Origin: Marinicella algicola
GTDB lineage: Bacteria; Pseudomonadota; Gammaproteobacteria; Xanthomonadales; Marinicellaceae
Length of the DNA stretch: 64,000 nucleotides
Assembly: GCF_028401385.1 (NCBI RefSeq)
Contig: NZ_JAQOMR010000001.1
Location: forward strand, 1,428,501-1,492,500
Reading direction: 5' to 3'
The translations under genes were made by a program, and so were the position numbers. Below the pieces are notes generated by a model. It was given only the letters and a program-made list of their open reading frames with translations. It had not been told where the DNA came from and searched no databases. This document shows, piece by piece, positions 1 to 10,193 of the stretch (positions are counted from its first letter, which is position 1; every line of letters starts with the position of its first letter).

Positions 1-1
1 G

Positions 2-688
2 TTGTCGTTTCTCTCACCTTGCGTTCTGCCGCTGGTGCCGCCCTATCTCTGTTACATGGCCGGGATTTCGGTCGACCAGTTCAGGGGCGATACCAAAGTC
101 AGGACGGCAAGCGTTCTTCTGCCGGCACTGTTCTTCACGCTTGGCTTTGCAACGATCTTCGTGGCGCTCGGGGCAGGGGCATCCTCTATCGGTCAGCTCT
201 TGCGGCAATACATGGACCTTCTCTCAAAGGTCGGCGGCGTCATCATCATCATCATGGGGCTGAATTTTCTCGGCGTGCTTCGTATTCCGTTTCTGTCGCG
301 CGAGGCGCGGTTTCATGGCGGCGGCAAGCCGGCCAGCATCTCCGGCGCCTACGTGATGGGTCTCGCCTTCGCCTTTGGCTGGACGCCCTGCATCGGGCCT
401 GTTCTGGGCGCGATACTCGCGGTTGCCGCGACAAAGGCAACGGTTTCAAACGGTGCGGTTCTGCTGGCGATTTATTCGCTCGGCCTGGCTGTGCCTTTCT
501 GGATCGCCGCTCTTTTCTCGGGGGCATTCATGCGGTTCCTGTCGCGTTTCCGTAAGCATCTGGGCGCGGTCGAAAAAACCATGGGTGCACTGCTGATTCT
601 GACCGGTCTTGCCTTTCTTTTCGGCTTCATTGCCGATATGGCGATCTGGTTCCAGCAGACCTTCCCCGTTCTGTCGCAAATCGGCTAG
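2..688 (+). CDS. ccdA: Cytochrome c biogenesis protein CcdA, 5' end cut by window
   Basis: A polytopic membrane protein that carries reducing equivalents from cytoplasmic thioredoxin across the inner membrane to periplasmic thiol proteins needed for cytochrome c maturation. The first visible residues contain the CcdA motif SPCVLPLVPPY, and a second conserved cysteine motif, TPCIGPVLG, lies near visible residue 128; these two cysteines form the redox pair in the family. About six hydrophobic segments are visible. The frame is open to the window edge and starts inside the first membrane helix, so roughly 15 to 25 N-terminal residues lie upstream; the TTG at position 2 is not a real start. The next gene follows 26 nt later on the same strand. 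Confidence 0.93.
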   Translation: MSFLSPCVLPLVPPYLCYMAGISVDQFRGDTKVRTASVLLPALFFTLGFATIFVALGAGASSIGQLLRQYMDLLSKVGGVIIIIMGLNFLGVLRIPFLSREARFHGGGKPASISGAYVMGLAFAFGWTPCIGPVLGAILAVAATKATVSNGAVLLAIYSLGLAVPFWIAALFSGAFMRFLSRFRKHLGAVEKTMGALLILTGLAFLFGFIADMAIWFQQTFPVLSQIG

Positions 689-714
689 GGCCTGCGAAAC
701 CCGGGTTTCGCGCA

Positions 715-1665
715 ATGACAGACATTTTTGAGCTTTTGTTTCCCTTCTTCGGGCTGATTGCTGTCGGCTTCATCGCCGCCAAGATCATCCGTCAGCCGGA
801 ATCGGGCCTCGTCTGGCTGAACGTGTTCATCATTTATGCGGCACTGCCAGCTCTGTTTTTCAAGCTTGTCTCCAACACGCCATTCGATCAGCTCACAAGG
901 CTTGATTTCATTTCGGTCGATCTGATGGCGACCTACAGCGTGTTTGCACTGCTGTTTGCGGCCGGTTTCTGGTGGAAGCAGAATGGCGTGCGTGAAAGCA
1001 CGATCCAGGCCTTTGCCGGCTCATATGGCAATATCGGCTATATGGGCCCCGGGCTTGCACTTCTGGCGCTGGGAGAGGCCGCGGCTGTCCCCGTCGCTCT
1101 GATCGTGTGTTTCGAAAATGCACTGCATTTCATCGTCGCACCGACGATCATGGCTGTGGCCGATGGCAAGGCCGTCCGCAAGGCGCAGCTTGCCCGCCAG
1201 GTGCTGACCAAAGCGCTGCTGCATCCCTTTATTGTCGCCACGGCGCTGGGCTTTGCCGTCGCCGCCAGCGGGATCGATATGCCATCGGCCTTTGAGCGGC
1301 TGGTGGACTATCTGGCACAGGCGGCTGCCCCTTGCGCGCTTTTTGCGATGGGGGTCACCCTGGCGCTTCGCCCGGTCAAACGCGTGCCGGCGGAAATCGG
1401 CTATATCGTGCCTGCCAAGCTTGTTCTCCATCCGCTACTGGTTTTCACCTTCATGATGATCCATGGCGGCTTCGATCCGGTCTGGGTGGAAGCGGCTGTG
1501 CTTCTGGCCGCACTTCCGACCGCGACCAATGTGTTTGTCATCGGTCAGCAATATGGCATCTGGTACGAGCGAGCATCCGCCACCATTCTGATCACAACAG
1601 TGTGCTCTGCGGCAACGCTCGCCATTCTGCTCGCGCTGATCGACGGCGGGGTTTTGCGGTTTTAG
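715..1665 (+). CDS. AEC family transporter (auxin efflux carrier type permease)
   Basis: A 316-residue, almost entirely hydrophobic protein of the AEC/malonate-transporter family, with about ten membrane segments split by a more polar centre. The N-terminus (LLFPFFGLIAVGFIAAK) and the segment with GNIGYMGPGLALLALG near residues 105-120 are typical. These carriers move small organic anions; the substrate cannot be read from sequence. The ATG at 715 follows ccdA closely. The stop codon overlaps the stop of the convergent hydroxylase gene by 4 nt, leaving no room for a terminator between them. Confidence 0.88.
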   Translation: MTDIFELLFPFFGLIAVGFIAAKIIRQPESGLVWLNVFIIYAALPALFFKLVSNTPFDQLTRLDFISVDLMATYSVFALLFAAGFWWKQNGVRESTIQAFAGSYGNIGYMGPGLALLALGEAAAVPVALIVCFENALHFIVAPTIMAVADGKAVRKAQLARQVLTKALLHPFIVATALGFAVAASGIDMPSAFERLVDYLAQAAAPCALFAMGVTLALRPVKRVPAEIGYIVPAKLVLHPLLVFTFMMIHGGFDPVWVEAAVLLAALPTATNVFVIGQQYGIWYERASATILITTVCSAATLAILLALIDGGVLRF

Positions 1666-2846
1666 CTGGTGAAAAGCGCCCTGACGCCTCTCAACGGCTG
1701 CACGCCCTCGCGCATGGCGAACTGGCGCAGCGGCGGCACGGACGACAGCATGAAGAGCCCGGCCGAACGGGCAAGCTGGGCTGGAATGAAATCGGCCAGC
1801 AATGAACGGTTCAGCAGATCGACGCTTGCGGTTCTGCTCCAGACGTCGGATTTGCGCAGGACATCGTAGCGATCTCCTGCACGTGCCGAAACCTTCGAGC
1901 CGTCAATGCCATCCAGCATGCGGGCAAGGCGCATGATGTCGCGCAGGGAGAGGTTGAGCCCCTGTGCGCCGATTGGCGGAAACGCATGGGCGGCCTCGCC
2001 GACAAGCACTGCGCGGCCCTTGCCGAAACGGCTGGCGACCATGGAGGACAGCGGCCATTTCTGCACCGGCCCCTCGACAGTGACGGCGCCAAGCAGCGAC
2101 TGCATGCGCTCCTCGATCGCGGCAGCAATATCGACCTCGGGCCGTGCGACCATCGCTTCGGCCGCCGGTGTGTCCATCACCCAGACCAGACTGGAGCGGT
2201 TTTTGTCCGGCAGCGGCACCTGGGTGAACGGTCCACCGCGCGTGTGGAACTCGGTCGAAATATCGTCATGGGGCAGGGCGTGGCTGAAATTCAGCACCAC
2301 TGCGGATTGTTTATAGGACCATGTCTTCACGCCGATCCCGGCACTTTCACGCACATTCGAACGGCGCCCGTCGGCACCGACGACAAGGTCTGCTGTCATC
2401 GGATCGCCACCGGCCGTCGTGATCGAAACGGTATTTTTGTCGACCGTAACGGCATCTGCCGTGGTCTCGAGATGGGTGATGTTCGGTTCGGCTGCGACGG
2501 CGTCCGTCAACTTGCCAACGAGAACCCTGTTCGGAATGTTGTAACCGAAGGCCTCCAGATCGATCTCGGCCGAACGGAAGCTGACGGTCGGCGCCCTTAC
2601 CAGGCGGCCGGTGCCATCGATGATGCGCATGGTTTTCAAAGGTGCAGCTTCCGGCTTGATCGACTGCCACAGGCCGAGACGGGCAAGAAGCGCGATCGAG
2701 TGGTCCATCAGCGCCGTTGTCCGGTGATCGCTGACATTGGGCGAAGGTGCCACCAGAGCGACACGCCGTCCGGCACGGGCAAGAGCCAGTGCTGAAATCA
2801 TTCCGGCTGGTCCGCCGCCAATTACGGCAATCTCAAAATCCGACAT
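1662..2846 (-). CDS. UbiH/UbiF/COQ6-type FAD-dependent hydroxylase
   Basis: A 394-residue flavoprotein monooxygenase of the family that hydroxylates the ubiquinone ring. Three FAD motifs are present in order: GGGPAG near residue 10, GADGRRS near 157-163, and GEAAHAFPPIGAQGLNL near 283-298. The frame opens at GTG 2855, but I prefer ATG 2846, which has GAGG eight bases upstream. Which ring position it modifies cannot be decided from sequence. It is convergent with the AEC permease and divergent from pcs. No frame problem was seen. Confidence 0.85.
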   Translation of the reverse strand: MSDFEIAVIGGGPAGMISALALARAGRRVALVAPSPNVSDHRTTALMDHSIALLARLGLWQSIKPEAAPLKTMRIIDGTGRLVRAPTVSFRSAEIDLEAFGYNIPNRVLVGKLTDAVAAEPNITHLETTADAVTVDKNTVSITTAGGDPMTADLVVGADGRRSNVRESAGIGVKTWSYKQSAVVLNFSHALPHDDISTEFHTRGGPFTQVPLPDKNRSSLVWVMDTPAAEAMVARPEVDIAAAIEERMQSLLGAVTVEGPVQKWPLSSMVASRFGKGRAVLVGEAAHAFPPIGAQGLNLSLRDIMRLARMLDGIDGSKVSARAGDRYDVLRKSDVWSRTASVDLLNRSLLADFIPAQLARSAGLFMLSSVPPLRQFAMREGVQPLRGVRALFTS

Positions 2847-3012
2847 TCCTGACACCTCGTCTCAACATGGAGCTGTTGGCTACCGATATAATGCGACTGA
2901 CATGGTTTTGCCCTGAAAAATTCTGGAAAAACATGTTTTTTTGTACCTCGGCACGGTTCTGGTGCATTGTATGAGAGACAGGCATCCACATGCAGAAATC
3001 AACGGAAATCGA

Positions 3013-3763
3013 ATGGGTTTATTCAGTCAACGCAAAGTTCCCTATGCCGAAATCAGGGCGTTTTCCGTCCACATTCTGACAGCTTCAGGTTCGTTTCTGG
3101 CTTTCCTTGGTGTGGTTGCCGCCGCCGAGGGACGATCTCGTTGCCATGTTCTGGTGGCTGGCCGCCGCCCTGCTGGTCGATGGCATTGACGGGCCGATCG
3201 CGCGCCGGCTCAAGGTCAGTGAAGTGCTGCCGAGCTGGTCCGGCGTGATGCTGGACAACATCATCGACTATGTCACCTATGTTTTGCTTCCGGCCTTCGC
3301 GCTCTACCAGTCGCACATGATCGGCGAACCGCTGTCCTTCGTTGCTGCGGCGCTGATCGTGGTGTCCAGCGCGATCTATTACGCCGACAGTGGAATGAAG
3401 ACCGACGAGAACTTTTTCTCCGGCTTTCCCGTGGTCTGGAATATGGTGGTGTTCTCTTTCTTTGTGATTCAGCCATCCTCGCTGCTGGCCATGGCGATTG
3501 TCATCGCCTCGGTCGCGCTCACCTTCGCGCCGGTGAACTTTTTACATCCGGTGAGAGTGAAGCGGTTGAGGCCGCTGAACCTTGGCGTATTCGCGGTTTG
3601 GTGCGTCACCGGGTTCATCGCGCTGCTTGCAAATTTTGATGCTCCGGTCGTTGTCGAGGTCTTGTTCGTGATCAGCGGCGTCTACCTTTATCTGATCGGA
3701 ATAGTGCTGCAATTCCTGCCGAAACTTGGCTCTCACGCTGCTGAAACCCGTGCGGAGTTTTGA
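3013..3763 (+). CDS. pcs: Phosphatidylcholine synthase (CDP-alcohol phosphatidyltransferase)
   Basis: Condenses CDP-diacylglycerol with choline to give phosphatidylcholine in the inner membrane, the one-step route of rhizobia and relatives. The N-terminus (VPYAEIRAFSVHILTASGS) and the downstream block with ALLVDGIDGPIARR, DNIIDYVTYVLLPAFALYQS and SSAIYYADSGMKTDE match rhizobial Pcs closely. The CDP-alcohol phosphotransferase motif is DGIDGPIAR followed by DNIIDY. As read, the frame breaks at GGG 3131-3133. Removing one G gives EDDLVAMFWW and the family spacing, with about 249 residues. This is one of three probable over-calls in the window. The start is ATG 3013, followed by MGLFSQRKVPYAE. 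Confidence 0.88.
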
Positions 3764-3951
3764 AGCGGTGAATGACGCAGGCGAATAAATTCGTTGAGAG
3801 GCAGGCAAAAGTCATTGCGTTTCAATGAGGGTTCGTGCTTCATTTGTACGCAATACAGGGGATGTTCTATTTTTTAGTCAATTTCCGGATGTGATGTCGA
3901 CATTTGCGGCAGCACCGGGTGCGCGTTTTCGGGTCGATACCGGAGGACAAT

Positions 3952-5537
3952 TTGAACCAAAATAATAAACTGGCGAGCGGGTCATTGCTGTCCGTCCGGG
4001 GTCTGACCAAATATTTCGGCAGTTTTGCCGCTTGCGACGGCATTGATCTCAATATCGACAAGGGCGAAATCCATGCGCTGCTCGGCGAAAACGGCGCCGG
4101 CAAATCAACACTGGTAAAAATGCTGTTCGGGGTGTTGGAGCCCTCCGATGGCGAGATATTGTGGAAAGGAAAGCCACAGCGCATCGAAGCGCCGGCCGCC
4201 GCCCGCAAGATCGGCATTGGTATGGTGTTTCAGCACTTCTCGTTGTTCGAGGCGCTAACGGTCGCTGAAAATATTGCCCTTTCGCTCGATCCCGGTATCT
4301 CGCTTGCAAAAATCGCGGAAGAATCACGCAGGCTGTCCGTTGAATATGGTTTGCCTCTTGACCCGCGCGCCCATGTCGCCGACCTGTCTGTCGGCGAGCG
4401 CCAGCGCATCGAAATCGTGCGTGCGCTGTTGCAGAACCCAAGCCTGATCATTCTTGACGAACCGACCTCGGTTCTGACCCCGCAAGAGGCGGACCGACTG
4501 TTTGAGACGCTGGCCAAACTGAAGGCCGAAGGTCGTTCAGTGCTCTATATCTCCCACCGTCTGGAGGAGGTTCAGCGCATTTGCGACAAGGCCACCGTGC
4601 TGCGCCATGGCAAGGTGACCGGTGCCTGCAACCCGCGCGACGAGACAGCGTCGTCACTGGCGCGGATGATGGTTGGCGGGGAGGTTTCCGAGATTTCCCG
4701 GCCGGAGGCCATGAAGACCGGAAGGGTTCTTCTGGAAGCCAAGGGGCTGAATGCACCGGCTCGCACGCCGTTCGCAACGGCACTCAAGGACATCTATCTT
4801 GAAGTAAAGGCCGGCGAGATCCTCGCCATTGCGGGTGTCGCCGGCAACGGCCAGTCGGAGTTGTTCGATGCGCTGTCGGGGAATACCCGGTGGTGGACAA
4901 TATCAGTGTCCAAATCGAGGGCCAGCCGGTTGGGGCCAGAGGGATCAACTATCGCCGCAAACTCGGCGCGGGATTTGTGCCAGAGGAGCGCCACGGCCAT
5001 GCCGCTGTCACAGGTATGACGCTTTCGGAAAACCTTATTCTGGCCCGTAACCAGGCCGAATCGGAAACCTTTCTGGCCGGAGGACCGCTCAGGATCATCC
5101 GCCGTGCCGTGGCCCGCGCACGCACCGGGCAGATTGCCGGATTTATGGATGTGCGAAAGAGTGGCGAAAATCCGGCGGCCGGTTCGCTTTCCGGCGGCAA
5201 TCTGCAGAAATTCATCGTCGGCCGCGAGCTTGACCGCCAGCCAAAGGTCATCATCGTCAACCAGCCAACCTGGGGTGTGGATGCGGGCGCTGCCGCGCAT
5301 ATCCGCCAGTCTCTGGTCGATCTTGCCAAATCGGGGTCCGCCGTTCTGGTCATCTCGCAGGACCTCGACGAAATTTTCGGAATTGCCACAAGGATCGCCG
5401 TGATTTCCGAGGGCCGACTCTCGGATAGCCATCCAGCCGAAACCATGACCCGCGAGCGGATCGGTTTGTTGATGGGCGGTATTCATGGCGAGGAGGCGGG
5501 CAGGGATGCCGAGCTGGAGACTGCCGATGCGCATTGA
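3952..5537 (+). CDS. BMP-type ABC transporter, ATP-binding protein (two ABC domains)
   Basis: ATPase of a nucleoside or simple-sugar importer. Domain 1 has Walker A GENGAGKST near residue 47, signature LSVGERQR and Walker B LIILDEPTSVLTP. Domain 2 has signature LSGGNLQK and the degenerate Walker B VIIVNQPTWGVD, a form typical of the BMP (basic membrane protein) transporter subgroup. The likely start is TTG 3952, five bases after GGAGG. The frame breaks at GGGG 4878-4881; a fifth G restores ALSGEYPVVDNISVQ. It overlaps the first permease gene by 11 nt and heads a four-gene operon. No substrate-specific enzyme gene lies beside it. Confidence 0.9.
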
Positions 5538-6614
5538 ACTTGAACGGCGCGCCGACGGCTCGCCGCTGTTTTCGTTGCTGTCGCCACTGATAGCATTCGG
5601 CCTGACGGTGTTTTTCGGTGCGATCATGTTTGCGCTGTTGGGCAACGACCCGGTCGAGGCGCTCTATCTCTTTTTCATCGAACCGTGGTTTGATGTCTGG
5701 TCCTTGCATGAGCTGATGATCAAGGCCGCCCCCTGATCATGATCGCGGTCGGCCTGACGGTCTGCTACCGCTCCAATCTCTGGAATATCGGCGCCGAAGG
5801 GCAGTTCACTATCGGCGCGATCGTCGGCTCCATTGTGCCAGTCTATTTCTACGAGTGGTCCTCGCCCCTGCTCTTGCCGATCATGTTGGTGATGGGCGCT
5901 GTGGGCGGCGCGCTATATGCGGGTATTCCGGCGCTCCTGAAAAACTACTTCAACACCAATGAAATCCTGACCTCGCTGATGCTGGTCTATGTCGCACAGC
6001 TTTTCCTTGACTGGCTGGTGCGCGGGGCATGGCGTAATCCGGAGGGCTTCAACTTCCCGCAGACTCGCGAATTTGTGGACGCGGCCATGTTGCCCGAAAT
6101 GGTTGCTTCGGGCCGGGCGCATTATGGTTTCGCGCTCGCCATTCTAGCGGCATTGGTGGTCTGGTTCATGATGCGCTTCACCCTGAAAGGGTTTGAGGTC
6201 AACGTCATCGGTCAATCGCAGCGGGCAGGGCGATTTGCTGGCTTTTCCTCCAGGCGCATGGTCTGGTTCGGATTTCTTCTGTCCGGAGGGCTTGCGGGTC
6301 TTGCCGGCATCAGTGAGATTTCCGGCGCGCTCGGCTATCTGCAGCCGCAGATCTCGCCCGGCTATGGCTTCACCGCCATCATCGTTGCTTTTCTGGGGCG
6401 TCTCAATCCGCTGGGCGCCATCGTCGCCGGTCTTGTGCTAGCGCTGACCTATATTGGCGGTGAAGGCGTGCAGTTCACACTCGGTGTCTCCGACAAAGTG
6501 ACCCGCGTGTTCCAGGGCATGCTGCTGTTTTTCGTTCTCTCCTGCGACACGCTGATCCTGTACAAGGTGCGGGTGATTTTCGCGGGCAAGGCGTCTGAGG
6601 GGAAAGCGTCATGA
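5527..6614 (+). CDS. BMP-type ABC transporter, permease 1
   Basis: Inner-membrane permease of the importer, about 362 residues. Hydrophobic segments run the length of the protein. The family block LTVCYRSNLWNIGAEGQ follows the break, and PQISPGYGFTAIIVAFLGR lies in the C-terminal half. The frame is broken at CCCCC 5729-5733; a sixth C gives KAAPLIMIAVGLTV. ATG 5527 has GGAG seven bases upstream and lies inside the end of the ATPase gene. An alternative ATG at 5506 is possible. It overlaps the second permease by 4 nt (ATGA). Confidence 0.9.
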
Positions 6615-7528
6615 TTGTCGAAGCCATTCTCCTGACCGTTATCACCGCATCGACTCCGCTGGTTCTGGCTGCAATCGGCGAACTCGTCTGCGAGCGGGCC
6701 GGTGTTTTGAATCTCGGTGTCGAGGGCATGATGGTAATGGGTGCCGTTGGTGCTTTTGCCACCGCCCATGCCACCGGATCGCCCTATCTCGGCATGCTGG
6801 CGGGCCTTGCGACCGGCGCGGTTTTCTCGCTTCTGTTCGGGTTCCTGACGCTGACATTGGTTGCCAATCAGGTTGCAACCGGTCTTGCGCTGACCATTCT
6901 CGGCCAAGGGCTTTCCGCGATGATCGGCGAAAGCCTGGTCGGTCGTGCCGGCATCAAAATGCCGTCGCTCGATTTCCCGGTGCTTTCCGACATACCCTTT
7001 ATCGGTCCGTTGTTGTTCGATCAGGATCTGTTCTTCTATCTGTCGATCGCGATTGTGGCCGCCGCCTCATGGTTCCTGTTCAAGACCCGCAAGGGTCTGG
7101 TCCTGCGTGCCGTCGGCGACAGCCATGCGTCTGCCCATGCGCTCGGTATCAATGTCATCGGCATCCGCTATCTCGCGGTCATGTTCGGCGGCGCCTGTGC
7201 CGGGCTTGCGGGTGCGCAGCTGTCACTGGTCTACACCCCGCAATGGACCGAAAACATGGCGGCGGGCAGGGGCTGGATTGCACTGGCGCTGGTGGTGTTT
7301 GCCTCTTGGCGCCCCTGGGGTGTGCTGCTCGGCGGCTACCTCTTCGGCGCGGTCACCATCGGCCAGCTGCATGCCCAGGCCTTCGGTATCGCCATTCCTT
7401 CGCAGTTCCTGTCGGCGCTGCCATATGTGGTGACCATCCTCGTCCTCGTCATCATCTCGCAGAACCGCAGGATGACGCTCATCAACACGCCGGCGGCGCT
7501 TGGCAAACCCTTTGTGCCGGACCGCTAG
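6611..7528 (+). CDS. BMP-type ABC transporter, permease 2
   Basis: Second inner-membrane permease, 305 residues, intact. The conserved block LVCERAGVLNLGVEGMMVMGAVGAF lies near residues 26-50, a counterpart of the NIGAEGQ block in permease 1. A second family block runs through RAVGDSHASAHALGINV near residues 165-181. The start codon overlaps the previous stop (ATGA), which indicates translational coupling. The binding-protein gene follows after 45 nt. Confidence 0.92.
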   Translation: MIVEAILLTVITASTPLVLAAIGELVCERAGVLNLGVEGMMVMGAVGAFATAHATGSPYLGMLAGLATGAVFSLLFGFLTLTLVANQVATGLALTILGQGLSAMIGESLVGRAGIKMPSLDFPVLSDIPFIGPLLFDQDLFFYLSIAIVAAASWFLFKTRKGLVLRAVGDSHASAHALGINVIGIRYLAVMFGGACAGLAGAQLSLVYTPQWTENMAAGRGWIALALVVFASWRPWGVLLGGYLFGAVTIGQLHAQAFGIAIPSQFLSALPYVVTILVLVIISQNRRMTLINTPAALGKPFVPDR

Positions 7529-7573
7529 CCGCGTTAAACTTGTCATTTCAGATCAAACCGAAAGAGGTGAACG

Positions 7574-8648
7574 ATGAAATCCCTGAAACTTACACTGGCT
7601 GCCTCCGCGGCAGTTATCGCCGGCTTTGCCGCCTCGGGCGCCAGCGCCCAGGAAGATGTCAAAGCCTGCTTCGTCTATGTCGGCTCGGCAACTGACGGCG
7701 GCTGGACCCAGGCGCACGATATCGCACGCCAGGAGCTGGAAGATACGCTCGGTGTGGAAACCGCCTACATCGAAAACGTGCCGGAAGGCCGGATGCCGAG
7801 CGCGCCATCGAACGCATGGCCCGTTCCGGCTGCACCGTCGTCTTCACCACCTCCTTCGGCTTCATGGAACCGACGCTCAAGGTCGCCGCCAAATATCCGG
7901 ATGTGAAGTTCGAACACGCCACCGGCTACAAGACTGCCGACAATGTCGCGACCTACAATTCGCGCTTCTATGAAGGCCGTTATATCTCCGGCGTCATTGC
8001 TGGCTCGATTTCCGAAAGCGGCATTGGCGGCTATATCGGCTCCTTCCCGATTCCCGAAGTGGTCATGGGCATTGATGCCTTCCAGCTCGGCGCACAGTCG
8101 GTCAACCCCGACTTCACCACCAAGATTGTCTGGGCCAATACCTGGTTCGACCCAGGCCGCGAGGCTGACGCCGCCAAGGCGCTGATCGACCAGGGGTCGA
8201 TGTTCTGGCGCAGCACACCGACACCACCGCTCCGATGCAGATTGCTGCAGAGCGTGGCGTCAAGGCCTTCGGTCAGGCATCCGACATGATCGAGGCCGGC
8301 CCCGAAACCCAGTTGACGGCGATCCTCGATACCTGGGCGCCTTACTACATCAAGCGCGTTGAAGCGGTTCAGAACGGCACCTGGGAATCCGAACAGAGCT
8401 GGGACGGTCTGAAGGACGGCATCCTGTCGATGGCGCCCTATACCAATATGCCCGACGATGTGAAGGCATTGGCCGAGGAAACCGAAGCCAAGATCATCTC
8501 CGGTGAGCTAAAGCCGTTTACCGGTCCGGTTTCGCTGCAGGATGGGTCCGAATGGCTTGCCGAAGGCGAAACCGCCGATGACGGTACACTGCTCGGCCTT
8601 AATGTTCTGGTTGAAGGCGTTGACGGTTCCATTCCAAGCTCGGAATGA
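7574..8648 (+). CDS. BMP family ABC transporter substrate-binding protein
   Basis: Periplasmic binding protein of the nucleoside/simple-sugar importer, about 358 residues after repair. A clear signal peptide (MKSLKLTLAASAAVIAGF..ASA-QE) is followed by VCFVYVG-like BMP sequence with SATDGGWTQAHDIARQ. The family block YKTADNVATYNSRFYEGRY is present. Two breaks are seen. CC at 7789-7790 should be CCC, giving PEGPDAERAIERMARSGC. GGGG at 8193-8196 should be five G, giving DQGVDVLAQHTDTTAPMQ. RBS is AGAGGTG before ATG 7574. Last gene of the operon, ending 24 nt before a terminator. Confidence 0.9.
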
Positions 8649-8672
8649 TCACGCTTCTCTCAATCGCTTCAG

Positions 8673-8699
8673 AAAAGGCGTCCGCAAGGGCGCCTTTTT
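8673..8699 (+). terminator. Rho-independent terminator after the BMP transporter operon
   Basis: Arms AAAAGGCG and CGCCTTTT around a 10-nt loop, then a T run. It ends the four-gene transporter operon ahead of glmU. Confidence 0.8.
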
Positions 8700-8808
8700 G
8701 TTGCGCCGTTGTCTTTGCCGGAAACCGATAAACTTCATTCATAATTTTTGAATAGGTCTCGTGCACGATTCAGCTAAAAGCGGTAACCGGTTCGTAAATG
8801 GAGGTTTT

Positions 8809-10169
8809 ATGTCACGCAGCGCTCTGGCCATCGTTCTTGCCGCCGGCGACGGCACAAGGATGAAATCCGACAAGACCAAAATGCTGCACGCAGTGGCAGG
8901 ACGTGCGATCGCAGCGCATGTGGTTGAGACCGTTGGCCGCTCAGGCGTGGACGAGACCGTCCTTGTTGTCGGCCGCGACGGGGAAAGGTCGCGGCAGCTT
9001 GCGCAGAAGCTGGGCGGATAGGCAAGACCTTCGAGCAGAGCGAACGCCTTGGTACCGCCCATGCTGTGCTCGCCGCGCGCGAAGCCATTGCCGCCGGCTT
9101 TGATGATCTCATCGTCACCTATGGCGACACGCCGCTGGTGACCGCCGAAACCCTGGACAAGGCCCGCAAGGCGCTTGCCGAAGGCAGCGATGTCGTCGTC
9201 ATCGGTTTCGAGGCTGCCGACCCCACCGGTTACGGCAGGCTGCTGGTGCGCAACGGCGCACTGACGGCCATTCGTGAAGAAAAAGACGCGAGCGGCGAAG
9301 AGCGGGCGGTCACACTCTGCAATAGCGGACTGATGGCAATCAACGGCCGCCGCGCGCTCGAATTCCTCGATGCAATCGGCAATGACAATGCCAAGGGCGA
9401 ATTCTATCTGACCGACGTCGTTGAGGTGGCGTTATCTAAGGGCGGCAGCGCTAGCGTGGTGATGGCCGATCCAGACGAGGTGCTCGGCTGCAACAACCGC
9501 GCGGAGCTGGCCGAACTCGAGCGCATATGGCAGGTGCGCCAGCGTCGCGAACTGATGCTCTCCGGCGTGACCATGATTGCGCCGGAAACGGTGTTCTTGT
9601 CCCATGACACCGAGATTGGCCCCGATACCGTGATCGAGCCCAATGTCTGGTTCGGTCCCGGCGTGCGGATTGCCGGCCATGTCACTATCCACGCCTTCAG
9701 CCATATCGAGGGCGCCACGGTTTCTTCCGGCAGCCAGATCGGACCGTTTGCGCGGCTCAGGCCGGGCGCGGTGCTTCATGACGATGCCAAGGTCGGCAAT
9801 TTTTGTGAGGTCAAAAACGGCGACATCGGTGCCGGCGCCAAGGTCAATCACTTGAGCTATATCGGCGATGCCAGCGTCGGTGCCAACGCCAATATCGGCG
9901 CTGGCACAATCACCTGCAATTATGACGGCCTCAACAAGGCCAAGACCGTGATCGGTGAAAACGCCTTCATTGGTTCGAATTCGGCACTGGTCGCCCCTGT
10001 CGCCATCGGTGACGGCGCCTATGTCGGATCCGGCAGTGTGATCACCAAAGATGTTCCGGACAATGCGCTGGCCATCGGCCGAGGCCGGCAGGAAAACCGG
10101 GAAGGGCGCGCCGAACTGATCCGTGCCCGCTCGCTTGCCATCAAGGCTGCAAGACAGTCCCAGAAGTAG
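8809..10169 (+). CDS. glmU: Bifunctional UDP-GlcNAc pyrophosphorylase / GlcN-1-P acetyltransferase
   Basis: Makes UDP-N-acetylglucosamine for peptidoglycan and LPS: acetylation of glucosamine-1-phosphate by the C-terminal domain and uridylyl transfer by the N-terminal domain. The nucleotidyltransferase motif [11 protein letters not shown] lies near residue 9. The second half shows hexapeptide repeats of a left-handed beta helix ([15 protein letters not shown] near residue 365). ATG 8809 follows GGAGG at good spacing; the in-frame GTG 8761 is unlikely. The frame breaks at GG 9016-9017; GGG restores [19 protein letters not shown]. The repaired length, about 453 residues, is normal. The gene is essential in bacteria, so the break is almost surely an error. 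Followed by glmS. Confidence 0.95.
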
Positions 10170-10193
10170 AAATTCAGCGGAGATTTTATCGGA

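Noticed and set aside
3904..5019. Taking the interrupted genes as real pseudogenes or split genes
   Set aside because: Breaks fall in homopolymers, both halves stay fully conserved, and essential genes are affected. Sequencing error explains all of them.
10170..10193. glmS ribozyme before glmS
   Set aside because: Only 24 nt separate glmU and glmS, too short for the ribozyme, which is not expected in this group.
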